From a halophilic archaeon SHRA6 (GTDB taxonomy: Archaea > Halobacteriota > Halobacteria > Halobacteriales > Haloferacaceae), in NCBI GenBank assembly GCA_005239175.1, contig SOPS01000004.1, forward strand, positions 776,112 to 840,111: DNA of 64,000 nucleotides, read 5' to 3'. The notes under the pieces are model-generated. The model was not told where the DNA came from, did no database searches, and worked only from the letters and a program-made list of their open reading frames with translations. Both the position numbers and the translations under genes were made by a program. Shown here in pieces: positions 58,879 through 64,000 of this stretch. Each line of letters starts with the position of its first letter. The first letter of the stretch is position 1.

Positions 58879-58969
58879 GACGCTTCGATCTGGAGGGCCG
58901 AAGCGTCAGCGGGGACCAATTCAGGGCGGCAAGCATCCACGCGAGTTTCGCGTGGCTTGCTTTCCTTTT
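58879..58969 (+). other. Tandem stem-loops with T-rich end, candidate terminator, small RNA or element end
   Basis: The first stem is 9 bp, GACGCTTCG (58879-58887) with CGAAGCGTC (58899-58907). The second is 8 bp CCACGCGA/TCGCGTGG (58937-58955) extended by GCAAG/CTTGC beyond a 3-base bulge. T-rich TTTCCTTTT follows at 58961-58969. Both stems are perfect, which is unusual for a random intergenic stretch. Confidence 0.55.
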
Positions 58970-58976
58970 CACGTAC

Positions 58977-59261
58977 CTATTCGATAGAGAGGGATCCACC
59001 GTCCGTCGGTTCGCCGTCTCCATTTTCGTCCCACTCGAGTTCGAACTCGACAGAGAGTTCAGCCCCTGACGAACCCGTTTCACGCTCGGCTTTAACCTCG
59101 AACGTTGGTCGTGCAGGGACCTCAAGCGTTACGTCTTCAGAACCGGCGCTCAGTGTAATCGGCTCGCCGGAGTCGAGCTTGTCAGCGACGGTACGAAGAT
59201 AGGCGGCGATCGTCTCACGATCTTCGGCTGATTCTGTGACAAACAGGGTTTCTTCGGGCAT
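58977..59261 (-). CDS. Second amphi-Trp domain protein
   Basis: The 94-residue protein has the family layout: AEDRETIAAYLRTVADKLDSGEP helix, then strands with DVTLEVPA, FEVKAERE and VEFELEW, and an acidic tail. It lacks the iron box seen before the amphi-Trp gene at 42582. Function unknown. Confidence 0.82.
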   Translation of the reverse strand: MPEETLFVTESAEDRETIAAYLRTVADKLDSGEPITLSAGSEDVTLEVPARPTFEVKAERETGSSGAELSVEFELEWDENGDGEPTDGGSLSIE

Positions 59262-59488
59262 ATGTCAATATAGGGGCGACGGCGGCATAATGATAGCGGT
59301 TGTTGAAAAAATGTCTATACGTTTGAGAATCATATTGATCGTCAATTCATCTTTTAGTACTTTACTATATTTATACATGAAATCGAGAATCCGATCGATA
59401 TCATCCTCCACAGCCGATCTGTTGCGGTATGACTTTCGTTCGATATACTTAATAATATACAGATCTAACGTATAGGCGGATATTACCG

Positions 59489-59776
59489 ATGCACGACTTG
59501 ACAGGGTTTCAGCGGGATCTCTTGTACGTGATTGCCGGGCTAGAGGAACCGCACGGGTTGGCGATCAAAGAAGAGCTAGAAGAGTACTACGAAAAAGAGA
59601 TTCACCACGGGCGACTGTACCCCAATCTCGATACGCTCGTTAACAAAGGGCTGGTCGAGAAAGGTGAGCAGGACCGGCGGACGAACAAGTACATCATGAC
59701 ACGGCGCGGTCGTCGAGAGATCGAGGCGCGCGCTGACTGGGAATCGAAGTACATCGACGCGCTGCTCGCAGAGTAG
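59489..59776 (+). CDS. PadR-family transcriptional regulator
   Basis: The 95-residue protein has the PadR winged helix: LTGFQRDLLYVIAGLEEPHGLAIKEELE, then IHHGRLYPNLDTLVNKGLVEKGE with the conserved Gly-Arg-Leu-Tyr, and a wing TNKYIMTRRGRREI. It lacks the longer PadR dimerisation helix, as usual for haloarchaeal small PadRs. The AT-rich gap of 227 bases upstream holds its promoter. Confidence 0.9.
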   Translation: MHDLTGFQRDLLYVIAGLEEPHGLAIKEELEEYYEKEIHHGRLYPNLDTLVNKGLVEKGEQDRRTNKYIMTRRGRREIEARADWESKYIDALLAE

Positions 59777-59831
59777 CCGCCGATCGACGCACCCAGATAC
59801 GCAATAGTTGCTCGAACCGCAAACGAATATC

Positions 59832-59841
59832 ATATTTTATC
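59832..59841 (+). promoter_or_regulatory. TATA box of the class III aminotransferase gene
   Basis: ATATTTTATC lies 24-33 bases before the ATG at 59865. Confidence 0.6.
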
Positions 59842-59864
59842 ACCCCCGGCGCTCTACCCGCTAC

Positions 59865-61208
59865 ATGAACCGAGAGACGGCGGAGCCGTCGGTCCGATCG
59901 ATACCGGGCGAAAAGGCATCGAAATGGGTCGAAAGCCACGGTTCGGTGGCCGCGCCGAGTACGTACGTCTACGAGTTTGTCTGGGATCTCTCTGGCGACG
60001 CAGAAGGGCCGTTTTGTACCGACATCGACGGGAACGTGCTCTTAGATTTCACGAGCCACGTCGCTGCTGCGCCGCTTGGCTACAATAACCCAAAGATCAT
60101 GGATCGGCTTCGGGAGTTCGATCTCGTCGATCCGCTCAAAATCGCCGGGCAAGATTTCTACGTCTCCAGTGGCCACCCGCCAGCGGACAATCCGTTTCCG
60201 GGGCCGACCGCGCTCATGCAACGGCTCGTCGATATCACCGACGCATATGATATGGACACGGTGTTTCTGTCGAACTCCGGCGCGGAGGCCGTCGAGAACG
60301 CGATCAAGATCGCCTACGATGAAAGCGGCGGTGCCAAGTACGCACTCACCTTCGAGGGTGCGTTTCATGGCCGAACGCTCGGCGCGCTGTCGTTGAACCG
60401 ATCGAAGGAAGTCTACCGTCGGCGATTCCCTGAAATACCATCTGTCCAGGACGTTCCATTCTGTGAGGACCGAAGCTGTACCGCCGAAACGTGTTCATGT
60501 GGATTTTTCGCCGGCGGGAACTCGAGGCTCCGCCGAAAGCTCGATCCCGATCGGGGCTACATCAATCCTGAAGAGGTCGCCTACATCATTTTGGAGCCGA
60601 TACAGGGCGAAGGTGGCTACCGGTTCCCCAGCGATGCGTTTATGAACGAGATCGCCGCGCTCGTCGACGAGCATGACATCACACTCATTGCCGACGAGAT
60701 TCAGTCTGGGCTGGGCCGGACCGGGAAGATGTGGGGTTCAGATCACTACCCGATCGAGCCGGATGTGATCACGTCTGCGAAGGCGCTGCGGGTCGGCGCG
60801 ACGATCTCTCGATCGGACGTGTTCCCCGACGAGCGGAGCCGGCTGTCTTCGACGTGGGGCGCCGGCGACATCATCGCGTCACTGCAGGGCGCATTGACGA
60901 TCGATGCGATCGAGGAGCACGACCTGCTGTCGAACGCGGTCGATCGCGGCCGGCAATTCCGCGAACGCTTCGAAGACGCCAATCCATCGGGCGTGACCGA
61001 CGTCCGCGGGAAGGGGTTGATGCTCGCCGTAGAGTTTGATTCGAAAGAACGTCGTGATGCCGTCCAGAAGGCCGCACTGCAACGCGGATTGTTGCTTTTG
61101 TCCTGTGGGTACAACGTCATCAGGGTGTTACCGCCGCTCGACGTGACTGCACGTGAGATCGATCTCGGCGTGGAGTTGCTTATTGCAGCGATCGATGATG
61201 CCGCGTGA
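59865..61208 (+). CDS. Class III PLP-dependent aminotransferase (GABA aminotransferase-like)
   Basis: The 447-residue protein has SNSGAEAVENAIKIA, FEGAFHGRTLGAL, EPIQGEGGY, LIADEIQSGLGRTG and the PLP lysine in ITSAKALRVGA. It has a Cys-rich insertion CEDRSCTAETCSCGF (about 205-220), which could bind a metal and occurs in some haloarchaeal relatives. The amino donor may be 4-aminobutyrate, ornithine or another omega-amine. The start at 59865 follows a TATA box at the right distance. Confidence 0.9.
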   Translation: MNRETAEPSVRSIPGEKASKWVESHGSVAAPSTYVYEFVWDLSGDAEGPFCTDIDGNVLLDFTSHVAAAPLGYNNPKIMDRLREFDLVDPLKIAGQDFYVSSGHPPADNPFPGPTALMQRLVDITDAYDMDTVFLSNSGAEAVENAIKIAYDESGGAKYALTFEGAFHGRTLGALSLNRSKEVYRRRFPEIPSVQDVPFCEDRSCTAETCSCGFFAGGNSRLRRKLDPDRGYINPEEVAYIILEPIQGEGGYRFPSDAFMNEIAALVDEHDITLIADEIQSGLGRTGKMWGSDHYPIEPDVITSAKALRVGATISRSDVFPDERSRLSSTWGAGDIIASLQGALTIDAIEEHDLLSNAVDRGRQFRERFEDANPSGVTDVRGKGLMLAVEFDSKERRDAVQKAALQRGLLLLSCGYNVIRVLPPLDVTAREIDLGVELLIAAIDDAA

Positions 61209-61261
61209 GTGAGCACCAGCACAGTAAGTGACTGATCGCGACCGATCGCTGTCGAGAGGGC

Positions 61262-61585
61262 TCACATCCGGTATCGATTGTTTTCGTCAAGCGACGGGAG
61301 ATTCGATCCGCCGGTCATCTCCTCGTAGGTCATCCCTGCAAGATACTCGTCGTAGGTTACGTCGTAGGTCGTCCGAAGGTGAAAGTCGAGATCGGCGGTG
61401 TCGACCGACTGCCGGAAGAGCTGGTGGATCGCCCGCGCGACGATGTCATCGGGCTCATCGTGGTCGAACACTGCCTGAAGCATCGCGAGTTCCGTCTTCG
61501 TCTCGCGATCGAGTTCGACGGTCAGCTCGTCGTCAAGCGCTGAGTATGCGTCCTGTACATCGTCGTTGAGTTCGTCTAATCCCAT
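61262..61585 (-). CDS. Uncharacterised haloarchaeal helical protein
   Basis: The 107-residue acidic protein is mainly helical, with LTVELDRETKTELAMLQAVFDH and DDIVARAIHQLFRQSVDTADLDFHLR. The MTYEEMTGG segment is near the end. The first part reads like a ribbon-helix-helix or CopG-type region but is not convincing. No function is assigned. It is divergent from mutY. Confidence 0.72.
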   Translation of the reverse strand: MGLDELNDDVQDAYSALDDELTVELDRETKTELAMLQAVFDHDEPDDIVARAIHQLFRQSVDTADLDFHLRTTYDVTYDEYLAGMTYEEMTGGSNLPSLDENNRYRM

Positions 61586-61671
61586 AGCTGGGGATACGCG
61601 TCGGGACGCAAACGGCTTGTGGAACGAGAGTGATCAGCACGCCTAAACCGACCGAGCCGGTACCGCACTTA

Positions 61672-62592
61672 ATGGCAGACGAGTTGGAGCAATCGCCCCT
61701 CCCGTCAGATCAGTCGGCCGTACAACGAGCGCTGATCGAGTGGTACGAAGCCGATCATCGAGAGTACCCATGGCGTGAAACTGACGATCCCTACGCGATC
61801 CTTGTCTCGGAAGTGATGAGCCAACAGACCCAGCTCGATCGCGTCGTCTCCGCCTGGGAGGACTTTCTCGACGAGTGGCCGACCGTCGAGGCGCTTGCGG
61901 CGGCCGATCGATCAGCAGTCGTCACCTTCTGGAGTGATCACAGTCTCGGATACAACAATCGCGCCAAATATCTTCACGAAGCTGCCCAGCAGGTGCTCGG
62001 GGAATTCGGCGGCGAGTTTCCGCGATCTCCCGGAGAGCTACAATCGCTGATGGGCGTCGGACCATACACTGCCAACGCCGTGGCCTCCTTCGCGTTCAAC
62101 AACGGCGATGCGGTCGTCGATACGAACGTAAAACGGGTATTGTACAGGGCGTTCGGTGTCGAGGACTTGGACGCAGCGTTCGAACAGGCCGCAGCGGAAC
62201 TCATGCCCAGAGGCGAATCGCGCGTGTGGAACAACGCGATCATGGAACTCGGCGGTGTCGCCTGTGGGAAGACGCCGCGATGTGACGAGGCAGGCTGTCC
62301 GTGGCGCGAGTGGTGTCACGCCTACCAGACCGGCGATTTCACCGCGCCCGACGTACCAACGCAACCGAGTTTCGAGGGGAGTCGTCGGCAGTTCCGCGGC
62401 CGTGTGGTTCGGCTGCTCGGAGAACACGACAAAATGGAATTAGACACGCTTGGACATCGGATTCGTGTCGACTACACGCCCGACGGTGAACACGGCCGAG
62501 AGTGGCTTCGAGGGATTCTCTCAGATCTCGGGGATGACGGGCTTGTGCAGATCGAAGAACGGGGCGATCGAACGATCGCTCGGCTCCGATAA
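61672..62592 (+). CDS. mutY: A/G-specific adenine glycosylase
   Basis: The 306-residue protein has the catalytic Glu in LVSEVMSQQTQ, the helix-hairpin-helix VGPYTANAVASFAF, Asp in VVDTNVKRV and a [4Fe-4S] cluster site with four Cys in CGKTPRCDEAGCPWREWC. It removes adenine mispaired with 8-oxoguanine. There is no full NUDIX-type C-terminal domain; instead a winged-helix-like end (about 235-306). The ATG at 61672 is preferred over the GTG at 61630. Confidence 0.93.
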   Translation: MADELEQSPLPSDQSAVQRALIEWYEADHREYPWRETDDPYAILVSEVMSQQTQLDRVVSAWEDFLDEWPTVEALAAADRSAVVTFWSDHSLGYNNRAKYLHEAAQQVLGEFGGEFPRSPGELQSLMGVGPYTANAVASFAFNNGDAVVDTNVKRVLYRAFGVEDLDAAFEQAAAELMPRGESRVWNNAIMELGGVACGKTPRCDEAGCPWREWCHAYQTGDFTAPDVPTQPSFEGSRRQFRGRVVRLLGEHDKMELDTLGHRIRVDYTPDGEHGREWLRGILSDLGDDGLVQIEERGDRTIARLR

Positions 62593-62673
62593 GTAAGCCC
62601 AGAGTTCCTGGTCCGCTTTCGACGCACGGACCGTATCAATCAGATGGAGATATTTATTCGATCAAAAACACGC

Positions 62674-62688
62674 ATTATACGGAATAAT
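62674..62688. promoter_or_regulatory. AT-rich inverted repeat before the HTH/TumE-like pair
   Basis: ATTAT (62674-62678) and ATAAT (62684-62688) flank ACGGA. It lies 45 bases upstream of the first gene of the pair, near AT-rich promoter sequence, so it could be an autoregulatory operator. Confidence 0.4.
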
Positions 62689-62732
62689 ACGTATAGAAAA
62701 GATTTATTTCGTTTCAAAGCGAGTATACAACT

Positions 62733-63308
62733 ATGAAAGAACCGCGACAGAATCGAAAGAGCAATTCCACAGAGAGCAAGGAGCCTCCGGATTTCGACTC
62801 GCTAACCCCACCTGAGGAGGTTGTTCGCGGTGAACGCACGCGTGACGACTTCTTTGACGCAGTTCTCGGGCTTGATCAACCGGCGACCGTGAGCGACGTA
62901 GCCGATCGCGCGGGACGTGGGGTAGACGCGGCCCGCGAGTACCTAGAGTGGTTCACACAGCTCGGAATTGTCACTCAGGTCACCGAATCGCCGGCAACGT
63001 ACAGGCGGAACCAAGCATACCTGAACTGGCGTCGCGTACAGCGACTTCAAGAAGAATACGCTGAGGACGAACTCCTCACGTTTCTAAAGGAGGAAACCGA
63101 GCGCGCGGCCGCCCTCAGTGAGCACTTCGACGCTGCCTCCCCCGAATCGGTGTCTATCACAACACACGCAGCTGAAACGGACCGTTCGATCGAAGCGGTG
63201 TGGCAAGAGGTCTCCGCGTGGAAAACAGCTCGTCGGCGCATCACCCTCCTCGAGCGCGCGCTTACGAGAGACTCGGACGGTGCTGTCGGTGAGCAAACGG
63301 CAGTATGA
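62733..63308 (+). CDS. DUF7342-like winged-helix protein, likely partner of TumE-like protein
   Basis: The 191-residue protein has a helix-turn-helix: PATVSDVADRAGRGVDAAREYLEWFTQLGIV, then ESPATYRRNQAYLNWRRVQRL and a long helical C-terminal half. It resembles the haloarchaeal DUF7342 family. Its stop overlaps the next start by 4 bases. Such HTH plus small acidic TumE pairs look like toxin-antitoxin units, where the HTH would be the antitoxin and self-repressor. Confidence 0.72.
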   Translation: MKEPRQNRKSNSTESKEPPDFDSLTPPEEVVRGERTRDDFFDAVLGLDQPATVSDVADRAGRGVDAAREYLEWFTQLGIVTQVTESPATYRRNQAYLNWRRVQRLQEEYAEDELLTFLKEETERAAALSEHFDAASPESVSITTHAAETDRSIEAVWQEVSAWKTARRRITLLERALTRDSDGAVGEQTAV

Positions 63309-63811
63309 CTGAGGGGACAGACGTTGGTGATACGGGCCAAGCAAGCGGCGCACCGATCGACTTCGATCGGCTCGAGGTCATCCGAGATCGACTCGCTACC
63401 GACGATCGCTTCGTTCGGATCGAAAAACGGTCTGCATTCGCGTTAGATCGCCTCGTATGTGTCTACGATCCGGGGCTATATCCCGGAAGCGTTGAACAGG
63501 CGTACCTAGAGATTGTGTGGTACGAAAACGGCGACTTCTCGTTACACTACCACGAAGACGACAATGATGGGGTGTTTGACCATCGGTGGGACCGACATCC
63601 CTCAGGGCACAACACACGAGATCACATTCATCCCGGACCGGACGCATCGACACCAGGTGAGGATACTACCCATCCTGCTGACTGGCGGGACGTTCTTTCG
63701 ACGGTGCTTACCGAGATTGAGGAGCGACAGCGCAGCTTCTGGGTGAAGTACCACGGGTCGGGTGACCCGTGGCGTCTGTGTCTAGTCCGCGGTGGACGCA
63801 ACAGTCTTTAA
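63305..63811 (+). CDS. TumE-like (DUF6516-type) protein, C-terminus probably altered
   Basis: The 168-residue protein has a beta-rich core with VEQAYLEIVWYENGDFSLHYHED and the TumE-like DHRWDRHPSGHNTRDHIH segment, where conserved Asp and His residues could form the toxin active site. From about residue 147 the reading frame enters a perfect hairpin (63750-63771) and becomes unlike the family, so the last 20 residues may derive from an inserted element. Its start overlaps the HTH stop by 4 bases. Confidence 0.7.
   Translation: MTEGTDVGDTGQASGAPIDFDRLEVIRDRLATDDRFVRIEKRSAFALDRLVCVYDPGLYPGSVEQAYLEIVWYENGDFSLHYHEDDNDGVFDHRWDRHPSGHNTRDHIHPGPDASTPGEDTTHPADWRDVLSTVLTEIEERQRSFWVKYHGSGDPWRLCLVRGGRNSL
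63750..63771. repeat. Perfect 9-bp stem-loop, candidate mobile-element end
   Basis: CCACGGGTC and GACCCGTGG flank a GGGT loop, inside the 3' end of the TumE-like gene and 11 bases beyond the stop of the minus-strand frame at 63782. IS200/IS605-family elements typically have such subterminal hairpins. Confidence 0.5.
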
Positions 63812-64000
63812 TTCCGCTCGCACTCCCTTCTCAGGTCGTGCCGACTCCGTGTCGGTAACACCCGAAGCGAAAACCGCTCCGTGAGCGTCGGCTTCTTCAC
63901 ACAGGCCCGATACTGTCCGTCTCACCTTTCTCACATGAGGAAGGGTTTCGAGAGACAGCACATTCTCATTCTGCTTGTTGAACCACTCTTGTGCCACGCA
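63782..64000 (-). CDS. Partial minus-strand frame, possible IS200/IS605-type transposon gene end
   Basis: The frame is open at the right edge of the window. The visible 71 codons end in ARPEKGVRAELKTVASTAD. A hairpin lies just beyond its stop, as at the right end of IS200/IS605-type (TnpB) elements. No zinc-ribbon or RuvC residue is visible in the part seen, so identity as TnpB is uncertain; it could also be non-coding RNA sequence of such an element. Confidence 0.4.
   Translation of the reverse strand, partial: CVAQEWFNKQNENVLSLETLPHVRKVRRTVSGLCEEADAHGAVFASGVTDTESARPEKGVRAELKTVASTAD

Noticed and set aside
58850..59125. Minus-strand frame of 91 codons over the stem-loop element
   Set aside because: It starts inside the amphi-Trp gene in another frame and runs through the stems; composition is basic.

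Overview
This window is chromosomal DNA from a halophilic archaeon (class Halobacteria). The proteins are strongly acidic, most genes start within a few bases of a predicted transcription start 20-30 bp behind a TATA box, and many families are haloarchaeal (DpsA, amphi-Trp proteins, UPF0058, UPF0212/DUF555, DUF7344-like and DUF7342-like winged helices, a PurN-PurH fusion). The hexamer CGATCG is conspicuously frequent. The species cannot be named from the sequence alone.

Layout. 1-7.2 kb: the end of a large acidic coiled-coil protein, a small winged-helix regulator, then purine genes purA, purNH and purB. 7.3-8.5 kb: a zinc ribbon protein and a tandem UspA protein. 8.5-14.6 kb: a compact lysine/diaminopimelate operon read leftward as dapA-dapB-dapD-lysA-dapF-dapE. 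15-15.8 kb: an inositol-phosphatase family enzyme. 16.0-27.1 kb: a locus of eight leftward genes built around an archaeal SipW-type signal peptidase and secreted TasA/CalY-like proteins, two of which carry an inserted von Willebrand A domain, with a divergent membrane-anchored winged-helix protein at its head. 27.1-40.7 kb: housekeeping and accessory genes (zinc-ribbon protein, small membrane and winged-helix proteins, nitrilase-family amidase, RIO/Bud32-like kinase, acyl-CoA dehydrogenase, PfkB sugar kinase, aldo/keto reductase, soluble multi-domain histidine kinase, 2-hydroxyacid dehydrogenase, UlaG-like hydrolase, acidic coiled-coil protein). 40.8-43.5 kb: a HisG-like protein, then three genes carrying DtxR-type iron boxes or half-sites, including dpsA. 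43.6-49 kb: an MFS transporter, an ABC-2 exporter, tRNA-Lys(CTT), a TrkA-N/DHH fusion and a PRC-barrel protein. 49-57.9 kb: a D-lactate/glycolate dehydrogenase-like flavo-iron-sulfur protein, malQ, an M20 amidohydrolase, an MscS channel, an OGG-like DNA glycosylase and a UPF0212 protein. 58-64 kb: small haloarchaeal genes, a PadR regulator, a class III aminotransferase, MutY, a two-gene HTH/TumE-like unit and, at the right edge, what may be the end of an IS200/IS605-type element.

How the genes work together. purA and purB make AMP from IMP through adenylosuccinate, and purNH supplies the two formyl-transfer steps. The lysine operon covers the succinylase branch from dihydrodipicolinate to lysine except the aminotransferase. 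The most unusual system is the SipW/TasA-like locus: the signal peptidase, the repeated signal sequences, the shared C-terminal EQxRHND motif and the vWA insertions point to an extracellular fibre or surface assembly with adhesive subunits. The DpsA region looks like an iron-responsive regulon. Three intergenic regions hold short tandem repeats with different units, two of which begin at or just after a stop codon.

All calls come from reading the sequence and the proteins it encodes. No database search was possible, so family names rest on recognised motifs.
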